This document shows, in pieces, positions 15,132-23,848 of a stretch of DNA of 36,284 nucleotides (position 1 is its first letter; each line of letters begins with the position of its first letter). The DNA comes from CAZYVA01 sp964650695 (GTDB taxonomy: Bacteria; Bacillota; Clostridia; Lachnospirales; Lachnospiraceae). Below the pieces are notes generated by a model that was not told the DNA's origin, made no database searches, and worked only from the letters and a program-made list of their open reading frames with translations. The stretch is from assembly GCA_964650695.1 (NCBI GenBank), contig CAZYVA010000010.1:1-36284 (forward strand). Reading direction: 5' to 3'. A program made the position numbers and the translations under genes.

Positions 15132-15914
15132 TTAATCCTCTCGTTCCTTTTTGATCCTCGCCAGTTCCGTGAATACATGATCATTGATGACTTTAATATA
15201 AGTTCCCTTCATACCAGAGGAGCGGGACTCAATGATGCCCGCGCTTTCAAACTTCCGGAGCGCGTTCACAATGACAGACCGGGTGATCCCTACCCTGTCT
15301 GCAATCTTGCTTGCCACCAGGATGCCTTCCATCCCATCCAACTCATCAAAAATATGGATGATGGCTTCCACTTCGGAATAGGAAAGCGTGCTGACGGCAG
15401 ACTGGACGATCCGCTCCTTCCGCGTCTCCTCCGCATTTTCCTCATTGACCGAACGGAGCATCTCCAGCCCAACAACCGTTGTCCCGTATTCACTCAGGAT
15501 GATATCGTCAATCACATATGGGCTTTCTTTCCTGTAAATAAATAAAGTCCCCAGTTGCTCGCCTGCGATATCGATCGGGCTGATGGTTGCCTGGCACCCG
15601 TCCGATGCCTCTTCGGAAAATCCCAGCGTCTGAAGATTTACATTTTCTTTCGTAGAAAGGATGAGCAGGAACCGCTCATTCAGCATGGGGTCGATATGCT
15701 TTCCCACGTCCCACTCGACCAGCTCCTCGATCAACGGGATGTCCGGGCGCATACATCGCCCAAGTATTTTCCCTTTTTTGCTGACAACAAGCACATTGGA
15801 ATCCAAAATGTCCGACAGGACATCGCAAATGTCGTTGAACGCGACTTTACTGTTACTGTTATTATGCAATAATTTATTGATTTTCCTCGTCTTATCTAAT
15901 AACTGTACACTCAT
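15132..15914 (-). CDS. codY: CodY, GTP- and branched-chain amino acid-sensing global repressor
   Basis: 260 residues, usual length. An N-terminal GAF domain senses Ile/Leu/Val (about 1-150; starts MSVQLLDKTRKINKLLHN), followed by a linker helix and a C-terminal winged helix-turn-helix, ASKIADRVGITRSVIVNALR at 201-220, then RSSGMKGTYIKVIND. When GTP and branched-chain amino acids are plentiful it represses nutrient-scavenging and stationary-phase genes. A CodY-like box lies in its own promoter, suggesting autoregulation. It sits after comM-dprA-topA, as codY often follows dprA-topA in Firmicutes, and before a small unknown gene. Confidence 0.97.
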   Translation of the reverse strand: MSVQLLDKTRKINKLLHNNSNSKVAFNDICDVLSDILDSNVLVVSKKGKILGRCMRPDIPLIEELVEWDVGKHIDPMLNERFLLILSTKENVNLQTLGFSEEASDGCQATISPIDIAGEQLGTLFIYRKESPYVIDDIILSEYGTTVVGLEMLRSVNEENAEETRKERIVQSAVSTLSYSEVEAIIHIFDELDGMEGILVASKIADRVGITRSVIVNALRKFESAGIIESRSSGMKGTYIKVINDHVFTELARIKKERED

Positions 15915-15998
15915 AAAAGCCTCTTCATCCCCGTGAAGTGAAAGTTTTTCCGCAACTCATGCTTCATGCCCGCTTTCTTTGTCATGCAAGTGTCCATA

Positions 15999-16027
15999 AT
16001 ATTATCATATATTTTCGGAATATTCAA
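15999..16027 (-). promoter_or_regulatory. codY promoter with CodY-like box in the spacer
   Basis: Minus strand TTGAAT (16022-16027), 17 nt, TAATAT (15999-16004). The 15-mer TATTTTCGGAATATT at 16010-16024 matches the CodY consensus AATTTTCWGAAAATT at 12 of 15 positions and fills the region between -35 and -10, where CodY binding would block RNA polymerase. Confidence 0.65.
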
Positions 16028-16087
16028 TAAATTTTTTAAAAATAAGATCGACGGTGTGATGCCATCCTGCCCCGGCCCGGACAATCC

Positions 16088-18160
16088 CTATGGCTTTGCC
16101 GCCTCTACGTATCCGCACTGTCCGTCCTGGCAGCACAGCTTATTTCCTTTTTCTACCATATAGCCGCCGCACTGCGGGCATTTCTTTGAGGATGGCTTCT
16201 GCCATGACATAAACCCGCATTTTGGATTGTCCTCGCATCCATAATACTTCCGGCCTTTTTTCGTCTTTCGCAAGATCACCTCTTTCCCGCAGAAAGGGCA
16301 GGATACCCCGATTTTTTCAAGGTACGGACGGGTGTTGCGGCACTCCGGGAACCCAGGGCATGCAAGGAACTTTCCATGAGGGCCGTACTTCACAACCATG
16401 TTCCGCCCGCATTGTTCGCAGATCTCGTCTGTAACCTCGTCCTCAATCTTGACTTCGGCCAGTTCCTTTTCCGCTTTTTCCACCGCTTTCTCTACATCCG
16501 GATAAAAATTCTCAATAATTGTTTTCCAGCGGACCTTTCCTTCCGAAACGCCGTCCAAAAGACTTTCCATATTCGCGGTAAAATTCACATCCACAATGCT
16601 TGGGAAAGACTGCACCATGATACGGTTCACGACCTCGCCGAGCTCGGTCAGGTAAAGGTTTTTATTTTCTTTCGCCACGTATCTTCTGGCAACAATGGTC
16701 GAGATGGTCGGCGCATACGTGCTTGGACGGCCGATGCCAAGCTCTTCCATCTCCTTGACAAGGGAAGCTTCCGTATAGTGGGCTGGGGGCTGCGTAAAAT
16801 GCTGCTTTGCCTCTATGCCGTCCTTGGCAAGCTCTGCCCCATGCCTGAGCCCATTGACCAGCGCACTGCTTTTTTCTTTCTCTTCCCCTGCTTCCGTATA
16901 GACGCTGCCAAACCCAGGGAACGTTACCACTGAGGATGCGGCGCGGAACCGGTAATCCCCTGCGGCGATCGAGACGGACGTCGTCTCATAGAGGACCGGC
17001 GCCATCCGGCTTGCCACAAATCGTTTCCAGATCAATTGGTAAAGCCTGAACTGATCCCTCGAAAGGGAATCCTTCACCATGGCCGGCGTCCGCCTCACAT
17101 CGGTCGGGCGGATCGCTTCATGCGCGTCCTGGATGCTTTTCTTTTCCTTCCCGGCCAAGGACGCGCTCCCGGAAACATACTCCTTTCCGTATTGCCCGGC
17201 AATAAAATCCTTCACGGCGGCGTCCGCTTCATCGGAAATGCGGGTGCTGTCCGTCCGAAGATACGTGATCAATCCTACCGTTCCATTTCCCTTCAGATCC
17301 ATACCCTCATAGAGCTGCTGCGCAATACGCATCGTCTTTGAAGTTGCAAAATTCAAACCTTTGGAAGCTTCCTGCTGCAGCGTGCTGGTCGTAAAAGGAG
17401 CCGGCGGTTTTTTACTCCGCTCCCCTTTCTTCACCTCGTCCACAATGTATGGCTGCTGTTCCAGGCTGCGGACGATTTCTTCCATTTCTTTTTTCGAGCG
17501 GACCGTCATCTTTTCCTTTGCCGTCCCGTAGAAATGGGCGGTGAGGATTTTTTTCTCCCCTTTCGCTTTCAGACGGACGTCCACGGTCCAGTACTCCTCC
17601 GGGATAAAAAGGCTGATCTCCTCCTCCCGGTCCGCGACCATCCGGAGGGCCACTGACTGTACCCGCCCGGCGCTCAGCCCCCGTTTGACCTTGGCCCACA
17701 AAAGCGGGCTGATGCAATACCCCACAATCCGGTCCAAAACCCTGCGCGCCTGCTGGGCGTCCACCAGATCCATATTGATCTCACGGGCATTTTTCAGAGA
17801 GGCTTTCACGGCTTTTTTCGTAATCTCATTAAAGCTGATACGGAATGTCTTCTTATCCTCCAGCTTTAAAGCCTTGCTCAGATGCCATGAAATCGCTTCC
17901 CCTTCCCGGTCTGGGTCCGTCGCCAGATACACCTTATCCGCTTTTTTTACTTCTTTGCGCAGGCCTGCAAGCAACTCCCCCTTGCCTCGGATGGTGATAT
18001 ACTTTGGCTCAAAATCATTCTCCAGGTCTATGCCTAGCTGGCTCTTCGGCAGATCCCGCACATGTCCGTTGGAAGCTGCCACCACGTAATTGGGGCCCAG
18101 AAACTTTTTGATTGTCTTTACCTTCGCAGGTGACTCCACAATCACCAGATTTCCCGCCAT
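16088..18160 (-). CDS. topA: DNA topoisomerase I (type IA)
   Basis: Relaxes negative supercoils by a transient 5'-phosphotyrosine single-strand break. 690 residues from MAGNLVIVESPAKVKTIKK. TOPRIM acidic residues are Glu9 and Asp82/Asp84/Glu86 (TDPDREGEAISWHL), the active-site Tyr300 is in VGLITYLRTDSTR, and three C-terminal four-cysteine zinc ribbons end the protein (CEQC...CPGFPEC, CPFC...CEDNPKC, CPQC...CCQDGQC). Start 18160 is chosen for GGAGG about 9 nt upstream; an ATG at 18211 overlaps dprA and lacks family similarity. It lies 47 nt after dprA in the same transcript. Confidence 0.97.
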   Translation of the reverse strand: MAGNLVIVESPAKVKTIKKFLGPNYVVAASNGHVRDLPKSQLGIDLENDFEPKYITIRGKGELLAGLRKEVKKADKVYLATDPDREGEAISWHLSKALKLEDKKTFRISFNEITKKAVKASLKNAREINMDLVDAQQARRVLDRIVGYCISPLLWAKVKRGLSAGRVQSVALRMVADREEEISLFIPEEYWTVDVRLKAKGEKKILTAHFYGTAKEKMTVRSKKEMEEIVRSLEQQPYIVDEVKKGERSKKPPAPFTTSTLQQEASKGLNFATSKTMRIAQQLYEGMDLKGNGTVGLITYLRTDSTRISDEADAAVKDFIAGQYGKEYVSGSASLAGKEKKSIQDAHEAIRPTDVRRTPAMVKDSLSRDQFRLYQLIWKRFVASRMAPVLYETTSVSIAAGDYRFRAASSVVTFPGFGSVYTEAGEEKEKSSALVNGLRHGAELAKDGIEAKQHFTQPPAHYTEASLVKEMEELGIGRPSTYAPTISTIVARRYVAKENKNLYLTELGEVVNRIMVQSFPSIVDVNFTANMESLLDGVSEGKVRWKTIIENFYPDVEKAVEKAEKELAEVKIEDEVTDEICEQCGRNMVVKYGPHGKFLACPGFPECRNTRPYLEKIGVSCPFCGKEVILRKTKKGRKYYGCEDNPKCGFMSWQKPSSKKCPQCGGYMVEKGNKLCCQDGQCGYVEAAKP

Positions 18161-18207
18161 AAACCATTCCTCCCGCCGGATCTTTGGGAACTGCTGCCCG
18201 GAAAATT

Positions 18208-19296
18208 TCAAATATTCCCTGACTGATTTTTTATATAATAGTTTTTTGAAACTTCCAATACTAAGCCCTGCAACTGGAGCGTCACAAGCTTTTCCATCAG
18301 CTCAGGCGCGCCCAGCTTTGTCTCCCGTGACAGTTCCTCTATCCCTTTTGGAAACAAATCGAGACAACTATACACCAAATTTTCACCGCTTTCAAGTTCT
18401 TTTTTGTTTTTATCTTCCATTTGCCAGGCAGGGACATAGGCGATCTTCATTTCCTCCAGTAAATCCTGCGGGGAGATCAAAATACCCGCGCCCTGCCGGA
18501 TAAGCCTATGGCAGCCAAAGCTTAGCCTGCTGTCCGCCGGCCCTGGAAGGGCGTACACGTCTTTCCCTTGCTCGACCGCGAAATCTGCCGTTATGAGGGA
18601 GCCGCTTTTTTCCCGCGCCTCCATGACAAGGACATAATCCGAAAGACCGCTGATGATCCGGTTCCTCACCGGGAAAAAAAACGGCAAGGGCCTGGTGTGT
18701 AGCGGAAGCTCCGAGATCACCCCGCCCTCTTTCTGTATATCCAGGTACAGGCCCTGATGCTGGCGGGGGTAACATATATCCACCCCGCACCCAAGCACCG
18801 CAAAAGTGTTCCCTCCGCCATCCAAGGCCCCTCTCTGCCCCGCGCCGTCGATCCCTCTTGCCATGCCGCTTACGACCTGCACCCCCGCTTTTGCCAGGGC
18901 CCGCCCATACTCAAGCGCCATTTTTTCCCCATAAGGGCTGCAATGCCTCGCCCCAACGATGGCCACGCTGGGGCCATCCTCCTCCGGCAGCTTTCCTTTG
19001 ACGTACAAGGCATACGGCGCCCGTCTGACCGTTTTTAACCTTTCGGGGTAATCCGGGGAAAAATAAGGGATGAACGCAATTTGGTTTTCCAGCATTTCCT
19101 CATAAGAGGCCGTTGGGAGCGGCATTTTTGCCTGACATAAAAGCGATGCCTCCTTTTGCGTCAGGATCCCGCTCCGGACGAACTGTGTTTCTTCTATATT
19201 ATATATGGCTTGTGCATTCAGAAAATGCTTCCGGAGCCGGTATTTTTTTGTGTCGGAAATCCCCCGTAAGGCTGCAAGCCAGTATTCATAAAGCAT
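18208..19296 (-). CDS. dprA: DprA/Smf, DNA-processing protein
   Basis: Loads RecA on incoming single-stranded DNA and protects it during natural transformation; also common in species not known to be transformable. 362 residues: an N-terminal SAM-like region, then the Rossmann-type DNA-processing domain with VAIVGARHCSPYG, VVSGMARGIDGAGQRGAL, GCGVDICYP and FPVRNRIISGLSDYVLVMEA, and a C-terminal winged-helix segment (ELSRETKLGAPELMEKLVTLQLQG). It overlaps the comM stop by 11 nt (translational coupling) and precedes topA. Confidence 0.95.
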   Translation of the reverse strand: MLYEYWLAALRGISDTKKYRLRKHFLNAQAIYNIEETQFVRSGILTQKEASLLCQAKMPLPTASYEEMLENQIAFIPYFSPDYPERLKTVRRAPYALYVKGKLPEEDGPSVAIVGARHCSPYGEKMALEYGRALAKAGVQVVSGMARGIDGAGQRGALDGGGNTFAVLGCGVDICYPRQHQGLYLDIQKEGGVISELPLHTRPLPFFFPVRNRIISGLSDYVLVMEAREKSGSLITADFAVEQGKDVYALPGPADSRLSFGCHRLIRQGAGILISPQDLLEEMKIAYVPAWQMEDKNKKELESGENLVYSCLDLFPKGIEELSRETKLGAPELMEKLVTLQLQGLVLEVSKNYYIKNQSGNI

Positions 19297-20851
19297 AAAA
19301 CCCCCCTCTCCCCCCGCTTGGGGCTGTTTTTTCCATCGTCCTGTACCCGATCGCTTCTTTCAGATGCGCCTCACTGATATCCTCCTTCCCATCCAGATCC
19401 GCGATCGTGCGCGCGACTTTCAGGATTTTATGGTAAGTCCTTGCTGTCAGCCGCAGAACCTGGAACGCCTGCTTCATCAGCCGTTCCTGTGCATGCCCCA
19501 AATGGCAGCAATGCTCCAGTTCCCGCACGCCAATCGTGGCATTGGAGGCGAAATTTACCGCCCCAAAACGATGCTTTTGGATTTCCCTTGCCATACAGAC
19601 CCTCTCCCGGATCTCAGCAGATGTGTCCTGCCCATTCCCCATGCTCAGATCTGTGTATTCTACCCTGGGCGTCTCCACACACAGATCGATCCGGTCTAAA
19701 AACGGCTGGCTGACATGCGCCTGGTACTGCTGCACTTGCCATGGCGTGCAGATACACGTCTGTGGATCCGGATAATTGCCGCAGGGACAGGGGTTCATCG
19801 CAGCCACCAGTATAAAATTCGCTGGAAATTCAAACGTCCTCCCTGCCCGGCTGATCCGGATGCAATGCTCTTCCAGCGGCACCCGCAAAAGCTCCAGAAT
19901 GGATTTCGGGAACTCTGCCAATTCATCTAAAAACAATACCCCTCCATGAGCCAGGCTGATCTCTCCGGGCATCGGGGACACCCCTCCCCCAATCAATGCG
20001 GGGCGCGTCACCGTATGGTGGACACTCCGAAACGGCCTTTCGGCCATCAACGGCCGCTGCGGATCCACGAGTCCCAAAACACTGTAGATTTTCGTGATCT
20101 CAATGCTTTCCTCTTTTGCCGGCCGCGGGAGAATGGTCGGGATCCTCCTGGCAACCATCGATTTCCCGCTGCCCGGAGGCCCGACAAACAAAAGGTTGTG
20201 CCCGCCGGCCGCCGCCACCTCCGCCGCGCGCTTCATCGTTTCCTGGCCATGAATGTCCGCAAAATCCAGTGCTTTTCGATTCCCGGAGGCCGCCGCTTGC
20301 TCCATATCCGTAACCGGCTGCCTTGAAAGTTCCTCGCCTTTCCCTTCCAAAAACGAAACCGCTTCGCAAAGGTTTTCCACGCCATAGATCTTTACACCAT
20401 CTACCAATGCCGCTTCCACAGCATTCCCTTTCGGGAGGATACAGGCCAAAACGCCATTCTTTTTCGCCTGGGACACGACCGGGAGTACTCCGGGGATCTC
20501 TTTCAGCGCCCCATCCAGGCTCAACTCCCCTAAGACAAGCACATCATCCAGACAATCTCCCGGCAGCTTTTTCAAGGCTAAAAACAAGCCTAACGCGATG
20601 GGCAGGTCAAACGACGTCCCTTTTTTATGTACCGTACCAGGCGATAAATTGATCACTACTTTCCGTTCCGGGAATTCGAAGCCGGAATTTTCGATCGCTG
20701 TCCGGACCCTCCTGGAAGCCTCCTTCACCTCTGAGGACAAATATCCCACCATGTAAATCGCTGGAAATCCATTACTGATATCCACCTCCACCTGCACAAA
20801 CTCCACACAAAGCCCTTCCAGCGAGGCCGACAGCACTGAGCTAAACGCCAT
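19286..20851 (-). CDS. comM: ComM/YifB-family Mg-chelatase-like AAA+ ATPase
   Basis: Hexameric helicase that extends heteroduplex during transformation in species studied (ComM); called YifB elsewhere. 521 residues: an N-terminal Lon-protease-like domain (about 1-170; AIYMVGYLSSEVKEASRRVR, INLSPGTVHKKGTSFDLPIALG), AAA+ core with Walker A GPPGSGKS at 224-231, Walker B-like GGVLFLDELAEF, AAMNPCPCGNYPDP with a cysteine-rich loop, and a C-terminal Mg-chelatase domain (LTARTYHKILKVARTIADLDG). Start 20851 (MAFSSVLSASLEG) has AAGGAG about 8 nt upstream; the frame is open further upstream but without similarity. First gene of comM-dprA-topA. Confidence 0.95.
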   Translation of the reverse strand: MAFSSVLSASLEGLCVEFVQVEVDISNGFPAIYMVGYLSSEVKEASRRVRTAIENSGFEFPERKVVINLSPGTVHKKGTSFDLPIALGLFLALKKLPGDCLDDVLVLGELSLDGALKEIPGVLPVVSQAKKNGVLACILPKGNAVEAALVDGVKIYGVENLCEAVSFLEGKGEELSRQPVTDMEQAAASGNRKALDFADIHGQETMKRAAEVAAAGGHNLLFVGPPGSGKSMVARRIPTILPRPAKEESIEITKIYSVLGLVDPQRPLMAERPFRSVHHTVTRPALIGGGVSPMPGEISLAHGGVLFLDELAEFPKSILELLRVPLEEHCIRISRAGRTFEFPANFILVAAMNPCPCGNYPDPQTCICTPWQVQQYQAHVSQPFLDRIDLCVETPRVEYTDLSMGNGQDTSAEIRERVCMAREIQKHRFGAVNFASNATIGVRELEHCCHLGHAQERLMKQAFQVLRLTARTYHKILKVARTIADLDGKEDISEAHLKEAIGYRTMEKTAPSGGRGGFYAL

Positions 20852-20887
20852 AGAAACACTCCTTTCATCTTGCATCACTTTCTCACG

Positions 20888-20911
20888 GAATGCCCGGTGC
20901 ATGGGCATTCC
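20888..20911 (-). other. Hairpin in the comM leader
   Basis: A perfect 9-bp stem GGAATGCCC / GGGCATTCC with a six-base loop in the 5' untranslated leader, 37 nt before the comM start. It is not followed by a T run. Its role is unknown; it could stabilise or attenuate the transcript. Confidence 0.5.
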
Positions 20912-21018
20912 TGACCGTAAACAGTAGCCGCGGGATTTCCGACTGACCCAGTCATGGAACATAGAATATAGAACATCCGGGAACAGACAATGACATGTTT
21001 TCTCCCTCTATAGACCTC

Positions 21019-21047
21019 ATCTTACGGATTGCTTTTCAAAAAGTCAA
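21019..21047 (-). promoter_or_regulatory. Sigma-A promoter of comM-dprA-topA
   Basis: On the minus strand TTGACT (21042-21047), 17 nt, TAAGAT (21019-21024). It gives a leader of about 160 nt. Confidence 0.65.
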
Positions 21048-21053
21048 CGCCCA

Positions 21054-21085
21054 AAAGGGACACTCCAAAAAACGAGTGTCCCTTT
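21054..21085 (-). terminator. Terminator at the end of sigK
   Basis: A perfect 12-bp stem (21054-21065 with 21074-21085) with an eight-base A-rich loop, overlapping the sigK stop codon. The outer A-T pairs supply the U tract. Confidence 0.75.
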
Positions 21086-21707
21086 ACTTTTCCATCGCTT
21101 CCCTCAGTTTCTCGATCGCGCTTTTCTCAATCCTCGAAACGTAAGAACGAGAGATGCCCATCTGCTTTGCGATCTCCCGTTGTGTATACTCTTCCCCATT
21201 ATATAAGCCGTATCTCATTTTCAGAATCAGCCGCTCCCTGCGGGAAAGCTCTGACTCTACTTTCTCATACAAAAGCCTGATATTTTCCTTTAGTTCGACC
21301 TTGCTGCAGGCGTCATGCCCGCTGGCCTCCATGATGTCATAGAGCTGGATCTTATTTCCCTCCCGGTCCGTCCCGATCGGTTCATACAATGACACTTCCT
21401 TCGTCATCTTCTTTTTGCTCCGCAGATACATCAGGATCTCATTTTCAATACATCTTGCAGCGTAGGTCCCCAGCCGGACACTCTTCCCCGGATTAAAAGT
21501 CACAACTGCTTTTATCAGCCCGATCGTCCCAATGGAAAGCAGATCCTCCTGTTCCGCTTCTGTGGATTGGTATTTTTTTGCAATGTGGGCCACCAGCCGC
21601 AGATTCCGTTCAATCAATATGTGCTTCGCTTCTAAATCGCCCTCTGTATATTTTTGCATGTAGATTTTCTCTTCCGCAGCAGTGAGCGGTTGTGGAAATG
21701 ATTTCAA
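21084..21707 (-). CDS. sigK: RNA polymerase sporulation sigma factor SigK, without pro-sequence
   Basis: Late mother-cell sigma factor that drives spore coat and cortex genes. 207 residues with region 2 (NLRLVAHIAKKY, EDLLSIGTIGLIKAV, TYAARCIENEILMYLR) and region 4 helix-turn-helix (TQREIAKQMGISRSYVSRIEKSAIEKL). The FPQPL segment near the start and EPIGTDREGNKIQLYDI are SigK features. It begins with TTG at 21707: the codon just before is an in-frame TAG, GAGGTG lies 7-8 nt upstream, and the next ATG is at residue 17. It therefore starts at the equivalent of mature sigma-K and has no inhibitory pro-sequence. No skin-like insertion interrupts it. Confidence 0.93.
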   Translation of the reverse strand: MKSFPQPLTAAEEKIYMQKYTEGDLEAKHILIERNLRLVAHIAKKYQSTEAEQEDLLSIGTIGLIKAVVTFNPGKSVRLGTYAARCIENEILMYLRSKKKMTKEVSLYEPIGTDREGNKIQLYDIMEASGHDACSKVELKENIRLLYEKVESELSRRERLILKMRYGLYNGEEYTQREIAKQMGISRSYVSRIEKSAIEKLREAMEK

Positions 21708-21737
21708 CTAGAAGCACCTCAAAACATACTTGGTACT

Positions 21738-21766
21738 AATGTATGTTATCGGGACAGTAAGTGTGA
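21738..21766 (-). promoter_or_regulatory. Candidate sigma-E/sigma-K promoter of sigK
   Basis: Minus strand CATACATTA fits the sigma-E -10 (CATACAnT) and the sigma-K -10 (CATAnnnTA). A TCACACT at 21760-21766, 14 nt upstream, is five of seven to the sigma-E -35 (TCATATT). The leader would be about 25 nt with the Shine-Dalgarno near its start. No sigma-A promoter is obvious here. Confidence 0.5.
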
Positions 21767-21834
21767 AAACAGACAAAGCCTGACAAGACAGGGAACTGCC
21801 GGTAAGGCTGCGGCGCTGGCAACGGAAGGATCCG

Positions 21835-23067
21835 TTACGGTTCCCTCCGCCTCAGGATGTCACCCTCCTTTCCTTCCCCTTCCAAATCCACATAAAGGGT
21901 TTCCTTCGCGTGCGGCGCGGACGGGCACTCCTGCCCGGTTTCATCCAGGATCCGCCGGATCTGCACTTTGACATCCCGCCCGTTTGGTTTCATGACTTCA
22001 ATGGTTTCCCCTTTGGAAAATTTATTGCGCTGCTCCACCTTGCACAGGCCGTCCTGCACCTTTTCCACGATCCCCAGATACGTATATGCCTTGACATACG
22101 TGCTGTTCCCGTAAATCTGGCTTTCCGCCCCAGGCTTCCCAAAATAGAACCCCGTCGTAAACGCCCGGTGCGTGCAGCCGGAGACCTGCTCCAGGTACCA
22201 GGGCAGATGATCTTGGTATTTCTGCGGCGACACCATGTAATCATCGACCGCGTTCCGGTACGCCCTCGCAACGGTTGCCACATATAGGGCATTCTTCATA
22301 CGCCCCTCGATTTTAAAGCTGTCGATCCCTGCCTCCATCAGCTCCGGGATATGCCCAACCATGCACAAATCCTTCGAGTTAAAAAGGAACGTCCCACGGT
22401 CATTCTCATAAACCGGCAGGTATTCCCCCGGCCTGCTTTCTTCCACCACGGCGTAATTCCAGCGGCATGGATGGGTGCAGGCGCCCTGGTTGGCATCGCG
22501 CCCGGTAAAATAATTGCTCAAAAGGCAGCGCCCGGAGTAAGACATGCACATCGATCCGTGGACAAAACTCTCCATCTCCATTTCTTCCGGTATCCGCCGG
22601 CGGATCTGTGAAATCTCCTCCAGGGAAAGCTCCCTCGCGCAGACCACCCGTTTCGCCCCTAATTTCCACCAGAATAGAAAAGCGCCGTAATTCGTATTGT
22701 TTGCCTGTGTGCTGATATGGATGTCAATCTCCGGGCAGATTTCCCTTGCCAGCCCAAAAACAGCAGGATCCGCGATGATCAAGGCGTCCGGCTTCATTTC
22801 CTTTAATTCATGGAGATACGCCTCCACGCCCTCTAAGTCCGCGTTGTGCGCGAGGATATTTACCGTCACATGCACCTTTACCCCATGCGCATGGGCAAAC
22901 TGGATGCCCGCCCGCATATCCTTGCCGGGGAAATTCTTCGCTTTCGCCCGCAGCCCGTAGGCGTCCCCGCCGATATACACCGCGTCCGCCCCAAAGACAA
23001 CCGCTGTCTTCAACACTTCCAGGCTGCCCGCCGGGACTAAAAGTTCCGGCCGTCTGTTTTGCCCCAT
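21835..23067 (-). CDS. trhP: TrhP-type U32 family protein, tRNA U34 hydroxylation
   Basis: U32 'peptidase' homologue. In characterised cases TrhP makes 5-hydroxyuridine at tRNA position 34, using prephenate and an iron-sulphur cluster. 410 residues starting MGQNRRPELLVPAGSLEVLKTAV, with the family signature ESFVHGSMCMSYSGRCLLSNYFTGRDANQGAC and four conserved cysteines C174, C181, C197 and C201 as likely cluster ligands, then FKIEGRMKNALYVA. GGGAG lies just before the ATG. It follows the trmR methyltransferase by 39 nt, the same pairing as yrrM with yrrN/yrrO in Bacillus, which supports the U34 role rather than a protease function. Confidence 0.88.
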   Translation of the reverse strand: MGQNRRPELLVPAGSLEVLKTAVVFGADAVYIGGDAYGLRAKAKNFPGKDMRAGIQFAHAHGVKVHVTVNILAHNADLEGVEAYLHELKEMKPDALIIADPAVFGLAREICPEIDIHISTQANNTNYGAFLFWWKLGAKRVVCARELSLEEISQIRRRIPEEMEMESFVHGSMCMSYSGRCLLSNYFTGRDANQGACTHPCRWNYAVVEESRPGEYLPVYENDRGTFLFNSKDLCMVGHIPELMEAGIDSFKIEGRMKNALYVATVARAYRNAVDDYMVSPQKYQDHLPWYLEQVSGCTHRAFTTGFYFGKPGAESQIYGNSTYVKAYTYLGIVEKVQDGLCKVEQRNKFSKGETIEVMKPNGRDVKVQIRRILDETGQECPSAPHAKETLYVDLEGEGKEGDILRRREP

Positions 23068-23106
23068 CGTACTCTCCCTTGTCCTTGCGTCAACAACTGC
23101 CCGTTT

Positions 23107-23760
23107 CTAATGCCGCCCATCCTGCTTTACGCTGACCGCTACGCCGTCCCCCAATGGCAGGATCGAGGTCAAAAGCTGTTCCTTGTTTTTCAGGGCATAC
23201 AGATATTCCCTCATCCGGCTGTGGATGGTCCGGTCCCTGCGCTCCAGCGCGAACCGGGACTCCGCAACATCCCCTTCCTGCAGTACATTATCGGAAACCA
23301 GCACACCTCCCGGCGAAAGCACCCGCAGCATCTGCGGAAGGTAACGGATATACTGCCCCTTCGCCGCGTCCAGGAAGATAAAGTCATACGGCCCTTCCAG
23401 CTTTTCCAGTACGTCCATGGCGTCCCCCTCTATCAAAACGATCTGCTTCTCTCTCCCCGCCCGGAGGATATTTTCCCTGGCCGTGGGAATCCTTTTCCTG
23501 TAATTTTCGACCGTCGTGACCATTGCGCCATCCGGAAGATACTCACACATCAGAACCGCCGAAAACCCCACGCCCGTCCCGATTTCCAGGACCTGGAACG
23601 GGGCTTTCATCTTCAGCAGCAGTTTCAGGAAGCTCTGGGTCTCCTTCCGGATGACCGGCACCCCTTCTTCCAGCGCTTCCTTCTCGATCCGCTCCACGAT
23701 CTCCCGCTCCGGCCTTTCCAGGGAGCGAAGATACGTCGCAATCCTCTCATTCACGATCAT
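23107..23760 (-). CDS. trmR: TrmR-like class I SAM O-methyltransferase (5-methoxyuridine-34)
   Basis: 217 residues. SAM-binding motif I VLEIGTGVGFSAVLMCEYL, motif II-like VTTVEN, GDAMDVLEKLEGPYDFIFLDAAKGQY with the Asp metal ligand and Lys, and LVSDNVLQEGDV, match the O-methyltransferase family 3 / YrrM group. In Bacillus the YrrM enzyme (TrmR) methylates ho5U34 to mo5U34 in tRNAs. Its position just before the U32-family gene supports this role: hydroxylation by TrhP, then methylation by TrmR. Start 23760 (MIVNERIATYL) has AAGGAGGG about 9 nt upstream; an earlier ATG is not needed. Confidence 0.88.
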   Translation of the reverse strand: MIVNERIATYLRSLERPEREIVERIEKEALEEGVPVIRKETQSFLKLLLKMKAPFQVLEIGTGVGFSAVLMCEYLPDGAMVTTVENYRKRIPTARENILRAGREKQIVLIEGDAMDVLEKLEGPYDFIFLDAAKGQYIRYLPQMLRVLSPGGVLVSDNVLQEGDVAESRFALERRDRTIHSRMREYLYALKNKEQLLTSILPLGDGVAVSVKQDGRH

Positions 23761-23798
23761 CCGTTTTTCCCTCCTTGGGGCGGCATTTCCTAAAAGCA

Positions 23799-23827
23799 GC
23801 AAAGACCGCTTCGTGGGCGGTCTTTGC
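23799..23827 (-). terminator. Hairpin terminator between rnj and trmR
   Basis: A perfect 11-bp stem (23799-23809 with 23817-23827) with a seven-base loop, 22 nt past the rnj stop. The T tract is short (CTTTTA after four bases), so read-through into trmR is possible. Confidence 0.6.
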
Positions 23828-23848
23828 TGTCATATGCCACAGCGCATA

